Below are positions 27,298-35,897 of a stretch of 64,000 nt of DNA, one piece after another. Source of the stretch: Leisingera sp. M658. Its GTDB lineage: Bacteria > Pseudomonadota > Alphaproteobacteria > Rhodobacterales > Rhodobacteraceae. Position numbers and translations under genes: made by a program. The stretch covers positions 2,620,501 to 2,684,500 of the forward strand of contig NZ_CP083546.1 in assembly GCF_025144145.1 (NCBI RefSeq), in the 5' to 3' direction. Position 1 is the first letter of the stretch. Each line of letters begins with the position of its first letter. Below the pieces are notes generated by a model. That model was not told where the DNA came from and made no database searches. It saw only the letters and a program-made list of their open reading frames with translations.

Positions 27298-27480
27298 TTT
27301 CCCCTCCCTTTTTTGTTTCAGGTTCCGTTGCGGCAGACTGTCCGCGAAAAAACTTAGCTTCGCAAGTATGCGGTCCCGCCGGGACGTGGCGGAACACGCC
27401 AGTGCCGGGGTGGCAAGCATGCACAATCTGTACCCCCCTCGTATACCTTCCGCACAAACCTGAACACAAAACGCCCGGTT

Positions 27481-28662
27481 TCAAGGCAGAGGAAAGTAAC
27501 CGCTCAGCTTCTCCACCAGCTTGCGCATGAAGTCGTGACCCGCATTGAACTGGGCGACTGTGATAAACTCGTTGGGCTGATGCGCCTGCGCGATGTCGCC
27601 GGGGCCGCAGATCACCGCGGAATAACCCGCCTGCTGAAACTGGCCCGCTTCAGTGCCGTAGCTGACCACATGGGAGCCGTTGTCGCCGGTCACCCGGCGC
27701 GCCAGCGCCTCTGCCTCGCCGTTTTGTTCCGGAACCAGTCCGGGCACGTCGAAATGCTTGGAAACATCAATGCGGGCGTCCGGGTGGATGGCCTGCATCT
27801 CCGCCTCGACCTCGCGCACTTTGGCAATATAGGCGGCTTCCCAATCACCGGCGCTCTCCCCCGGCACCACCCGGAAATCCATCATGAAACGGCAGTCCTT
27901 GGCAGTGATGTTGTGGGCCGTGCCGCCCTCAATCATGCCGACGTGGCAGGTAGTCCAGGGCGGGGTGAACATCGCCTGCACCTGGCCCGGTTCCCTGGCC
28001 ATGTTCGCGGCGTTTTGCTGATTGGCCCAGTCGATCAGCCGGGCGCCCTGCATAATGGCGCTGACGCCGGTGTGCATCAGCGACGAATGCACCTCAAAAC
28101 CCACCAAATGAGTGTCATAACCTGTGCCGCCCTTGTGGCCGGTCACCGCCTTCATCATCGACGGTTCGCCGACAATCACCGCTGAACCTTTGGGCAACAC
28201 GGACTGCATGGCCTCGATCATTGGCGGCGCGCCGGTACAGCCGATTTCCTCGTCAAAACTCAGCGCCAGTTGCAGCGGGCGCTTCACGCCTTGGGTCTGC
28301 GCCTCCACCAGCGCCCAGATCGCCAGCGCGTCATAGCCCTTCATATCACAGGTGCCGCGGCCGAAGTATTTGCCGTCCTTCTCCACCACTTCGAACGGAT
28401 CGGTGTCCCAGGGCTGGCCGTCCACAGGCACCACATCGGTATGGCCCGAGAGCACCACGGCGCCCTCCTCCCAAGGACCAACATGGGCAAAGACGGCGGC
28501 CTTGTGCGATTGCTGGGGGTCCACCCAACGGTGGCTTTCAATACCGTGCGAGGACAGATATTCCTGCACCCAATCCACCAGCGGCAGGTTGGTGTCCCGG
28601 CTCACGGTCGGGAAGGAGACCAGCGCTTGCATGATCTCCAAAGGCGTCAATCTGGCAGCCAT
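27481..28662 (-). CDS. argE: Acetylornithine deacetylase-like M20 enzyme
   Basis: The 393 aa protein belongs to the ArgE branch of M20 metallohydrolases: VLSGHTDVVPVDGQPWDTDPFE (metal His and Asp), GRGTCDMKGYDALAIWAL (second Asp), LSFDEEIGCTGAPPMIEAM (general base Glu), EPSMM, GFEVHSSLMHTGVSAI and a late His in GDIAQAHQPNE. ArgE removes the acetyl group from N-acetylornithine. The gene lies 4 bases after an ABC importer ATPase gene, not with arginine biosynthesis genes. A scavenging deacetylase acting on imported N-acyl amino acids is therefore equally plausible. Confidence 0.8.
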   Translation of the reverse strand: MAARLTPLEIMQALVSFPTVSRDTNLPLVDWVQEYLSSHGIESHRWVDPQQSHKAAVFAHVGPWEEGAVVLSGHTDVVPVDGQPWDTDPFEVVEKDGKYFGRGTCDMKGYDALAIWALVEAQTQGVKRPLQLALSFDEEIGCTGAPPMIEAMQSVLPKGSAVIVGEPSMMKAVTGHKGGTGYDTHLVGFEVHSSLMHTGVSAIMQGARLIDWANQQNAANMAREPGQVQAMFTPPWTTCHVGMIEGGTAHNITAKDCRFMMDFRVVPGESAGDWEAAYIAKVREVEAEMQAIHPDARIDVSKHFDVPGLVPEQNGEAEALARRVTGDNGSHVVSYGTEAGQFQQAGYSAVICGPGDIAQAHQPNEFITVAQFNAGHDFMRKLVEKLSGYFPLP

Positions 28663-28666
28663 GTCT

Positions 28667-30487
28667 TCAGTATCCGCTGTCGGTGGTCAGCACGAAATGG
28701 CCGGGCTCCAGCTCCAGGTACTCCGACGGTTCCGGCTCATAGCCCACTTCGTGGATCGGCGAGGGGATCGGTTTGAAGTTCAGCTCTTTCTCCGATTTGC
28801 GCTGGCGCGGGTCGGCGATCGGCACAGCTTTCATCAGCGCCTGGGTATAGGCGTGCAGCGGATTCTCAAACACCCGCTCGCGCGGGCCGATTTCAACGAT
28901 GCGGCCCAGATACATTACCCCGACCTGATGCGAGACGCGCTCCACCACCGCCATGTCGTGGCTGATGAACAGGAAGGACAGGCCCAGTTCCGCCTGCAGC
29001 TCCATCATCAGGTTCAGCACCTGCGCCTGCACCGACACATCCAACGCCGAGACCGCCTCGTCCGCGACGATCAGCTTGGGGTTCAGCGCCAGCGCCCGGG
29101 CGATGGCGATCCGCTGGCGCTGGCCGCCGGACATCTCGTGCGGGTAGCGGCGCATGAAACTGCGTGGCAAGTGGACACGGTCGAACAGGCTGGCTACCCG
29201 GTCGTGCAGTTCGGAACCGGAGGCGAGGCCATAGTTCCGGATCGGTTCCGCCACCTGGTCGATCAACTGCATCTGCGGGTTCAGCGAGGCAAAGGGATCC
29301 TGAAAGATCATCTGCATGTCCTGGCGCGCCTTGTGCATCTGGGAGGCGTTGAAACCCAGCACATCGCGGCCCTCAAACTCCACTTTGCCTGAATCCGGCT
29401 CCACCAGCCGCAGAATCGACCGCCCGGCCGAAGACTTACCGCAGCCGGACTCGCCGACCAGCGACAGGGTCTGGCCCTTGAACACCTTGAAAGAGACATC
29501 TTCTACTGCGTGCACATTAGAAATCGTGCGGCGAAACAGGCCGCCTTTGACCGGGAAACGGGTTGTCAGGTTCTGCACCTCCAGCAGCACCTCGTCCGTG
29601 CCCTTGATCGGTTCGATCTTCTGGCCTTCGACCCCCAGCAGCTTCATCGGCTCGGGGTATTTCTTGCCGCGCATCTCGCCGAGTTTTGGAACTGCGGCCA
29701 GCAGCGCCTTGGTGTAGTCGTGCTTGGGGTTCTCAAAGATCTCCTGAACCGTGCCTTCCTCAACCTTGTTGCCGCGGAACATGACAACGACGCGGTCGGC
29801 CATCTGGGCGACCACCGCCATGTCGTGGGTGATGAACATCACCGCCGTTCCGGTTTCGCGTTTCAGGCGATCCATCAGCGCCAGGATTTCGGCCTGGATA
29901 GTCACATCCAGCGCGGTTGTGGGTTCGTCGGCGATCAAAAGCCGCGGTTCGCAGGCCATCGCCATGGCAATCACCACGCGCTGACGCATGCCGCCGGACA
30001 GTTCGTGCGGGTATTGCTTCAGCCGCCGCTCCGGTTCGGGAATGCGAACCTGGCGCAACAGTTCCAGCGCGCGTTCCTCGGCCTGGGATTTGGACATGTT
30101 CTTGTGGATGCGCAGCCCCTCGGTCAGCTGGCGGCCCACTGTGAACACCGGGTTCAGCGCGGTCATCGGCTCCTGGAAGATCATGCCGATCTCGTTGCCT
30201 CGGATCTGCTTCATCATCTCCTGTTCGGTGCTGGCCAGATTTGTCTCGCCGCCTTCACGCCGGTTGAACAACAGCTCGCCGCCCGCGATCTCGCCACCGC
30301 CGAACTCCACCAGCCGCATCAGCGACAGCGAAGAGACCGACTTGCCCGACCCGGATTCGCCCACGATACAAACGGTTTCGCCCGGGCTGACATCAAAGGA
30401 GACATCTTCAACACCGATGACAGGGCCGTCCTTGGTCTGAAACTCCACACGCAGATTTTTTATGGACGCAATGGTGTTGTCCAGCAT
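28667..30487 (-). CDS. Fused double ATPase of a peptide-type ABC importer
   Basis: The 606 aa protein carries two complete ABC domains in one chain. Domain 1 has Walker A GESGSGKS near residue 43, signature LSGGMRQRV near 164 and Walker B LLIADEPTTALD. Domain 2 has GESGCGKSSAGRSIL near 360, signature MSGGQRQRIAIARAL near 470 and LIVADEAVSALD. Each is followed by an oligopeptide/dipeptide C-terminal region (IFENPKHDYTKALLAAVPKL and VFENPLHAYTQALMKAVP). This DppD-DppF fusion serves dipeptide, oligopeptide or related solutes. GGGGAG lies upstream of the ATG at 30487. Divergent from the binding protein and permease genes. Confidence 0.93.
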   Translation of the reverse strand: MLDNTIASIKNLRVEFQTKDGPVIGVEDVSFDVSPGETVCIVGESGSGKSVSSLSLMRLVEFGGGEIAGGELLFNRREGGETNLASTEQEMMKQIRGNEIGMIFQEPMTALNPVFTVGRQLTEGLRIHKNMSKSQAEERALELLRQVRIPEPERRLKQYPHELSGGMRQRVVIAMAMACEPRLLIADEPTTALDVTIQAEILALMDRLKRETGTAVMFITHDMAVVAQMADRVVVMFRGNKVEEGTVQEIFENPKHDYTKALLAAVPKLGEMRGKKYPEPMKLLGVEGQKIEPIKGTDEVLLEVQNLTTRFPVKGGLFRRTISNVHAVEDVSFKVFKGQTLSLVGESGCGKSSAGRSILRLVEPDSGKVEFEGRDVLGFNASQMHKARQDMQMIFQDPFASLNPQMQLIDQVAEPIRNYGLASGSELHDRVASLFDRVHLPRSFMRRYPHEMSGGQRQRIAIARALALNPKLIVADEAVSALDVSVQAQVLNLMMELQAELGLSFLFISHDMAVVERVSHQVGVMYLGRIVEIGPRERVFENPLHAYTQALMKAVPIADPRQRKSEKELNFKPIPSPIHEVGYEPEPSEYLELEPGHFVLTTDSGY

Positions 30488-30829
30488 GACGGCTCCCCTG
30501 CCAGTAAATTTCCAAGGCGCCCGGTGATCGGGGCCTCAGCTTCCAGAGTAAACTCTACTTTGCACAAAAATGCTCATGCAAATAATGCATAGGGTGATCG
30601 AAATTGGAATTTGCAATTTCCAGTGAACTGGTCTTCGATACCCCTAGTGGCTGCCTGCAATGCACCCCGCGCCGGCCTGCCCGGCAAAATGTTAAGACTG
30701 CTTAGTTTCTTCGTTTTTTGGCTGCCTGCAGGCGCAAATGCTACAGTTCCGCAGCGATGCGGCAATCATCCGGGCCAAAGAGTCCGGCCAACAAATAAGA
30801 CACGAAACGTGTCCGACAAGGAGAGTGTG
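30488..30829. promoter_or_regulatory. Divergent promoter region of the ABC importer with three palindromes
   Basis: 342 bases without a gene. Visible structure: ATGCA-AATAA-TGCAT at 30576-30590; AAATTG-N7-CAATTT at 30601-30619; an 11-base direct repeat GGCTGCCTGCA at 30649-30659 and 30720-30730; and a leader hairpin GACACG-AAA-CGTGTC at 30799-30813 just before the ribosome site of the binding protein gene. The two palindromes lie between the divergent genes and are operator candidates; the cognate regulator is not in the window. Confidence 0.5.
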
Positions 30830-32533
30830 ATGAAACTCAAATCCCTATTGATGGGGGCTGTTGCCACGGCCTCCCTCGCGCCTGCGGCCTTTGCCGAGCG
30901 CGGGTCAGACGGCCAGGTCAACATCATCTATTGGCAGGCGCCGTCGATCCTGAACCCGTATCTGTCAAGCGGCACCAAGGACATCCAGTCTTCGTCGCTG
31001 GTGATTGAACCGCTGGCGCGCTACGACCCGCAGGGCAACATGATCCCCTATCTGGCGGTGGAAATTCCGACTGTGGACAATGGCGGCGTCAGCGAGGATC
31101 TGACATCTGTCACCTGGAAAATCGCGCCCGGCATGAAGTGGTCCGATGGCAGCGGTGTCACCGCGCATGACGTCAAGTTCACCGCAGACTACTGTATGCA
31201 TCCTGAGGGCGGCTGCGCCCAGCTGACCAAATACGAAGGTGTCACCAATGTCGAAGCGCTGGATGATCTGACCGTCAAGGTCACTTTCGACAAGCCGACC
31301 CCCTTCCCTTACGGCCCGTTTGTGGGCGGCGAAGGCCCGATCCTGCAAAAGGCGCAGTTTGAAAACTGCACCGGTGCAAGGGCGCCGGAATGCACCGATG
31401 CCAACTTTGGCCCGATCGGCACCGGCCCGTTTGTGGTGGATGAGTTCAAGCCGAACGACGTGATCACCATGTCGGCTAACCAAAACTACCGCGACCCGGC
31501 CAAGCCGGCGTTCGCCAAGGTACTGTTCAAAGGCGGCGGCGATGCAACTGCTGCGGGGCGTGCCGTAATGGAAACCGGCGAGTTCGATTACGCCTGGAAC
31601 CTGCAGCTGGCGCCGGAAGTGATCGCGCAGATGGAAGCGGGCGGCAAGGGCACACCGGTTGCAGGCTTCGGCTCGCTGGTGGAACGCATCATGCTGAACC
31701 AGACCGACCCGTCATCGAGCCTGCCCGAGGGCGAGCGCGCCACTGTCAAGCATCCGCACCCGTTCCTGAAGGACCCGGCTGTCTACAAGGCGATGTCAAT
31801 GGCCATCGACCGTCCGCTGCTGGTGGAAATCGGCTATGGCAAGGCGGGCGCAGTCAGCTGCAACTGGGTGCCCGCACCTGCAGCCTTTGCCTCCGACACA
31901 TTTGACTGCTCCACCCAGGACATCGAAGGCGCCAAGGCGATGCTGGAGGAAGCCGGCTACAAGGACACCAATGGCGACGGCGTGCGGGAAACCCCTGACG
32001 GCAAGCCGATGAAAATCCTGTATCAGACCTCGACCAACGCGGTGCGTCAGGACTTCCAGGCGCTGATCAAGGAATGGTGGAGCCAGATCGGCATCGAATC
32101 CGAGCTGCGCAACATCAACGCTTCGGTGTTCTTCGGCGGCGATCCGGGTTCGCCCGACACTTTCCAGAAGTTCTATGCCGACGTCGAAATGTATGCCAAC
32201 AACTTTGACGGCACCGACCCGCAGGCCTACCTGGGCAACGGCCTGTGCGATCAGGCTCCGCGTCCGGACACGCAGTGGCAGGGCCAGAACATCTCGCGCT
32301 TCTGCAACGAGGAGTTCGACCAGCTGCACGCCGAGCTGAGCAAGACAGCCGGTCTGGAAGCGCGTGCCGAGATCGGCCGCCGCCTGAACGACATCATGGT
32401 TGAAAACGGCGGCATGATCCCGCTGGTGCACCGCGGCCGCCTGTCGGCGCATTCCAATACCCTGGGCGGTGTGAACCTGAACGTCTGGGACAGCGAGCTG
32501 TGGAACGCAGCTGACTGGTACCGCATCAAGTAA
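30830..32533 (+). CDS. Peptide-type ABC transporter substrate-binding protein (SBP_bac_5)
   Basis: The 567 aa periplasmic protein has a signal peptide (MKLKSLLMGAVATASLAPAAFA) and the family-5 solute-binding layout. It shows SSLVIEPLARYDPQGNMIPYLA near residue 55, WKIAPGMKWSDGSGVTAHDVKFTADY near 100, and the motif DPAVYKAMSMAIDRPLLVEIGYGKAG. It ends with a C-terminal WDSELWNAADWYRIK. Six or more cysteines occur in the mature protein (for example CMHPEGGC, CTGARAPEC), more than usual for this family. AAGGAGAG precedes the ATG at 30830. The partner ATPase is divergent; substrates are likely peptides or N-acyl amino acids given the adjacent hydrolases. Confidence 0.9.
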   Translation: MKLKSLLMGAVATASLAPAAFAERGSDGQVNIIYWQAPSILNPYLSSGTKDIQSSSLVIEPLARYDPQGNMIPYLAVEIPTVDNGGVSEDLTSVTWKIAPGMKWSDGSGVTAHDVKFTADYCMHPEGGCAQLTKYEGVTNVEALDDLTVKVTFDKPTPFPYGPFVGGEGPILQKAQFENCTGARAPECTDANFGPIGTGPFVVDEFKPNDVITMSANQNYRDPAKPAFAKVLFKGGGDATAAGRAVMETGEFDYAWNLQLAPEVIAQMEAGGKGTPVAGFGSLVERIMLNQTDPSSSLPEGERATVKHPHPFLKDPAVYKAMSMAIDRPLLVEIGYGKAGAVSCNWVPAPAAFASDTFDCSTQDIEGAKAMLEEAGYKDTNGDGVRETPDGKPMKILYQTSTNAVRQDFQALIKEWWSQIGIESELRNINASVFFGGDPGSPDTFQKFYADVEMYANNFDGTDPQAYLGNGLCDQAPRPDTQWQGQNISRFCNEEFDQLHAELSKTAGLEARAEIGRRLNDIMVENGGMIPLVHRGRLSAHSNTLGGVNLNVWDSELWNAADWYRIK

Positions 32534-32552
32534 GCCCGGCTTGCTTTTCCGG

Positions 32553-32574
32553 GGCCCCGGCACATGCCGGGGCC
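32553..32574 (+). terminator. Strong intercistronic hairpin after the binding-protein gene
   Basis: Nine-pair stem GGCCCCGGC/GCCGGGGCC with loop ACAT, 20 bases after the stop at 32533. No T-run. Such stems commonly protect the abundant binding-protein mRNA and lower expression of downstream permeases, so attenuator or stabiliser is as likely as terminator. Confidence 0.5.
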
Positions 32575-32680
32575 TCTTGCCATCCGGAAGGGCAGCGCCG
32601 CGGCCCCCCGGCATGGCCTGGACGCGGGGCCTCTCCCCGCCTGTTCCGAATTCAATATAAGTTGCAAAGGCGCTTAGCAG

Positions 32681-33688
32681 ATGCTGACCTTTACAATCCG
32701 GCGGCTGATCCTGGCAGTTCCCACACTGCTGTTCATCAGCCTCGTGATCTTCCTGCTCCTGGAGCTCGCCCCCGGCGATCCCATGGCGCAGGTTCCCCTG
32801 ACCGTCCCCGCTGAAGTCAAAGAAAAGATGCGCCTGGCCCTGGGCCTGGGCGAGCCAATGCATATCCGGTTCTGGAAATGGCTGGTGCAGTTCTTTTGGA
32901 TCGAGCCGCAGGTGCTGATCGACAACATCTTCGGCACTGGCCTGGCTGACGGCAAGCTCAGGGTAATTTCCTGGCAGACCCGTTCGCCGGTGATGGACAT
33001 CGTGGTGCAGCGGATGCCGCAGACCCTGTGGGTGGTCGGCACCGCCTATGTCGTCGCCATCCTGATCGCGCTGCCGATCGGCATCTATTCCGCCTACCGC
33101 CAGTATAGCTGGTTCGACCAGCTGGGCACATTCGTGTCGATGGTGGGTTTCTCCGTGCCGCCGTTCTTCTCCGGTGTGCTGGTGATCGTGATCTTCTCGG
33201 TGCAGCTGGGCTGGTTCCCGTCGATCTATGACACCACCCATGTGGTCGACAGCTGGGACAGCTTTGTCTACCAGCTGAAGCAGATGATCATGCCGGTGAT
33301 GGTGCTGGCGCTGCAGATCACTGCCCAGCTGAGCCGCTTTATGCGCGCGTCGATGCTGGACAACCTGAACCAGGATTATGTGCGTACCGCACGGGCCAAG
33401 GGCCTGAGTGAATATGTCGTGGTGATGGTGCATGTGCTGCGCAATTCGATGATCCCGGTGGTCACCGTGATCGCGCTGGGTATCCCGGCGATCTTTGGCG
33501 GCGCCATCATCACCGAGCAGGTGTTCAAGGTGAACGGCATCGGCCAGCTGCTGATCGGCGCCATTCAGGCCAACGACCTGCCCATGGTGCAGACGCTGAC
33601 CTTTATCTTTGCGGTGCTGATCGTGCTGTTCAATCTGATCGCCGACGTGCTGTACGGCATTCTTGATCCGAGGATCCGCTATGACTGA
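32681..33688 (+). CDS. ABC importer permease, DppB type
   Basis: The 335 aa inner-membrane protein has the DppB/OppB pattern: an N-terminal helix (LILAVPTLLFISLVIFLLLEL) then LAPGDPM, a periplasmic loop and a core of five further helices (for example WVVGTAYVVAILIALPIGIYSAY). The EAA coupling loop reads YVRTARAKGLSEYVVVMVHVLRNS near residue 230. GITEQVF-like GGAIITEQVFKVNGIG follows. It pairs with the next permease, which overlaps its last 8 bases. Confidence 0.92.
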   Translation: MLTFTIRRLILAVPTLLFISLVIFLLLELAPGDPMAQVPLTVPAEVKEKMRLALGLGEPMHIRFWKWLVQFFWIEPQVLIDNIFGTGLADGKLRVISWQTRSPVMDIVVQRMPQTLWVVGTAYVVAILIALPIGIYSAYRQYSWFDQLGTFVSMVGFSVPPFFSGVLVIVIFSVQLGWFPSIYDTTHVVDSWDSFVYQLKQMIMPVMVLALQITAQLSRFMRASMLDNLNQDYVRTARAKGLSEYVVVMVHVLRNSMIPVVTVIALGIPAIFGGAIITEQVFKVNGIGQLLIGAIQANDLPMVQTLTFIFAVLIVLFNLIADVLYGILDPRIRYD

Positions 33689-34592
33689 GTTGAGCAATCC
33701 TGTCCCTTCGAAACCGCCGCGCAGCCAATGGCTGGACGTTTGGGACCAGTTCAAATCCCACCGTGGTGCGCTGATGGGCGGGGCCTTGTTCCTGTTCATC
33801 ATCCTGGCGGTCTATCTCGGCCCCTACCTGTGGGACATTGAGGCCACCAAGATCGACATCCGCGCCCGCAACCAAGGCCCGACCTGGGCACATCCCTTTG
33901 GCACCGATCAGCTGGGCCGCGACATGCTGGCCCGGATGATGGCGGGTGGCGCGACCTCGGTTTCCGTCGGTCTGACCGCGATGCTGCTGGCGCTGTTCCT
34001 TGGGTCCTTCATCGGGGTGATGGCCGGCTTCTTCAAGAAACTGGACGGACCGCTGATGCGCCTTACCGACCTGTTCCTGGCGCTGCCGCTGCTGCCGCTT
34101 CTGCTGGTTATGATGCTGCTGTTCCGCGAGCCGCTGAACGCGGCGTTCGGGCCGGAACAAGGGATCTTCATCCTGATCGTCGTCTCCATCGGGGTGACCA
34201 GCTGGATGCCAACCGCGCGGATCGTGCGCGGCGACGTGCTGGCCCTGAAGGAGCGTGAGTTTGTGATGGCCGCCCGCTCCATTGGCACCACCAACAGCGG
34301 GCTGATCACCCGGCATATCCTGCCCAACGTATTGTCGCCGATCATGGTCTCGGCCACCTTAGGGATTGCCACTGCGATCATCACCGAGTCGTCGCTGTCC
34401 TTCCTCGGACTCGGCTTCCCGCCGGATTTTCCGACCTGGGGGCGGCTGCTGTTTGATGCCACCGACTATCTGCAGCAGCACCCTGAACGGGTGTTCTGGC
34501 CCGGCATGGCGATCTCTTTGACGGTGCTGAGCGTGAACTACCTCGGCGACGGGTTGCGCGACGCGCTGGACCCGCGGATCCGCGGGCGCTGA
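33681..34592 (+). CDS. ABC importer permease, DppC type
   Basis: The 303 aa protein has the OppC/DppC N-terminal helix (GALMGGALFLFIILAVYLGPYL), the HPFGTDQLGRDMLARMMAGGATSVSVGL signature, five further membrane segments and the EAA loop KEREFVMAARSIGTTNSGLITRHILPN. It ends in DPRIRGR. I take the ATG at 33681 because GAGG lies 8 bases before it; the in-frame codon at 33663 lies inside the upstream gene. A terminator follows at 34632. Confidence 0.92.
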   Translation: MTELSNPVPSKPPRSQWLDVWDQFKSHRGALMGGALFLFIILAVYLGPYLWDIEATKIDIRARNQGPTWAHPFGTDQLGRDMLARMMAGGATSVSVGLTAMLLALFLGSFIGVMAGFFKKLDGPLMRLTDLFLALPLLPLLLVMMLLFREPLNAAFGPEQGIFILIVVSIGVTSWMPTARIVRGDVLALKEREFVMAARSIGTTNSGLITRHILPNVLSPIMVSATLGIATAIITESSLSFLGLGFPPDFPTWGRLLFDATDYLQQHPERVFWPGMAISLTVLSVNYLGDGLRDALDPRIRGR

Positions 34593-34631
34593 GGCGCAAC
34601 ACACGCATACATTCAAATAAAAACATACCTT

Positions 34632-34665
34632 CTGGCCGCTTTCCCCAAAGCGGCCAGTTTGTTTT
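34632..34665 (+). terminator. Rho-independent terminator of the ABC importer operon
   Basis: Perfect 11-bp stem CTGGCCGCTTT/AAAGCGGCCAG with CCCC loop, followed by TTTGTTTT. It lies 39 bases after the DppC-type gene. This is among the best terminators in the window. Confidence 0.88.
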
Positions 34666-34823
34666 GCTGGCGGCGGTTTCTTGAAATCCGATTTTCCCCC
34701 AAGCCGCATAAATTGGGAAAAGCGTCCCGGTCTGACACCGCGAGCACGCCCAGCACCGCTTGCCTATGCAGTGGATACCCGCCATTTCGGGAAAACGTTC
34801 CGAATCCGCAGCAGGAGAGCGCA

Positions 34824-35897
34824 ATGTTCGAAACATTCGGCTTTGAAGACACCACAGCACGGGAGATTTCCGTCCTGTTCGCGTTGGCCATCGGCGTGCT
34901 GTTCGGCGCGCTGGCGCAGCTGACCCGTTTCTGCTTCCGCCGGGCCTTGGCTGGCGATGACCGGCGGCAGGCGGCAGGTATCTGGGCAATGGCTTTGGCG
35001 GTTGCGGTCCTTGGCACGCAAGCCGCCGTGGCGCAGGGCTGGATCAGCTTTGCGGACCACCGGTTGTTAACCGGAGATCTGCCGCTGCTGGCAATCGCCG
35101 CAGGCGGGCTGATGTTCGGAGGCGGCATGATCCTGACCCGCGGATGCGCGTCGCGGCTGGTAGTTCTGGCAGGCAGCGGCAATTTGCGGGCACTGCTGGT
35201 GATCGCAGTCTTTGCCGTTACGGCGCATGCCACGCTCAAGGGCGTTCTGGCGCCGCTTCGAACCGCGCTTGGTTCGGTGACGCTGCCCTTGGGGGAGCAG
35301 GTTTCGCTGGCCGCCCTGCCCGGCGGCCCGCTGTTGTGGAGCGCGATGATCGCCACTGCCGCGCTGGCGGTTGCGCTGCGTTCGGGAAATCGCTTGCTGA
35401 CACTGGGCGGCGGCGCCTTGATCGGCTTGCTGGTGCCCCTGGCTTGGGTTGGCACCGGCTTTGTGCTGTTTGACGAATTCGACCCGATCGCAATGGAGAG
35501 CCTGTCGTTCACCTCTCCGGCTGCGGACACATTGTTCTTTGTGATCGCCTCCAGCTCCATTCCTGCCGGCTTTGGGCCGGGTCTGATCGGCGGTGTGCTG
35601 CTGGGCGCCCTGGCGGCGGCGCTGCTGAGCGGCAGCTTCCAATGGCAAAGCTTTGAAAGCCCGCGCCAAACAGGCCGCTATCTGACCGGCGCCGTGCTGA
35701 TGGGAACCGGCGGAGTATTGGCAGGCGGTTGCACGGTGGGTGCGGGGCTGGCCGGCATCCCCACGCTCAGCATAGCCGCTGTGCTGGCGCTGGCCTTTAT
35801 CGCGCTTGGCGGCATCGGCATGAATGCCCTGCTTAATGCAGCTTCTTCCGAATCCGCTGGATCCCCAGCCACACCAAACCAACAACCGGCAGAGTGA
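34824..35897 (+). CDS. YeeE/YedE family (TsuA-like) sulfur-compound transporter
   Basis: The 357 aa inner-membrane protein contains the duplicated YeeE/YedE (DUF395) motif. The first half has LTRFCFRRALAG and GGMILTRGCASRLVVLAGSGN; the second has GTGGVLAGGCTVGAGLAGIPTLS. About ten hydrophobic segments are visible. Characterised TsuA imports thiosulfate through a relay of cysteines in such GGC positions; three cysteines here sit in matching contexts, so sulfur-species uptake is the best guess. GGAGAGCGCA precedes the ATG at 34824. The last 65 bases overlap the convergent DUF3422 gene. Confidence 0.85.
   Translation: MFETFGFEDTTAREISVLFALAIGVLFGALAQLTRFCFRRALAGDDRRQAAGIWAMALAVAVLGTQAAVAQGWISFADHRLLTGDLPLLAIAAGGLMFGGGMILTRGCASRLVVLAGSGNLRALLVIAVFAVTAHATLKGVLAPLRTALGSVTLPLGEQVSLAALPGGPLLWSAMIATAALAVALRSGNRLLTLGGGALIGLLVPLAWVGTGFVLFDEFDPIAMESLSFTSPAADTLFFVIASSSIPAGFGPGLIGGVLLGALAAALLSGSFQWQSFESPRQTGRYLTGAVLMGTGGVLAGGCTVGAGLAGIPTLSIAAVLALAFIALGGIGMNALLNAASSESAGSPATPNQQPAE

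Noticed and set aside
31796-33802. 668-codon minus-strand frame opposite the ABC binding protein and permease
   Set aside because: Shadow of two strongly conserved genes; the composition (His, Gln, Asp, Arg) is that of reverse-frame permease codons.
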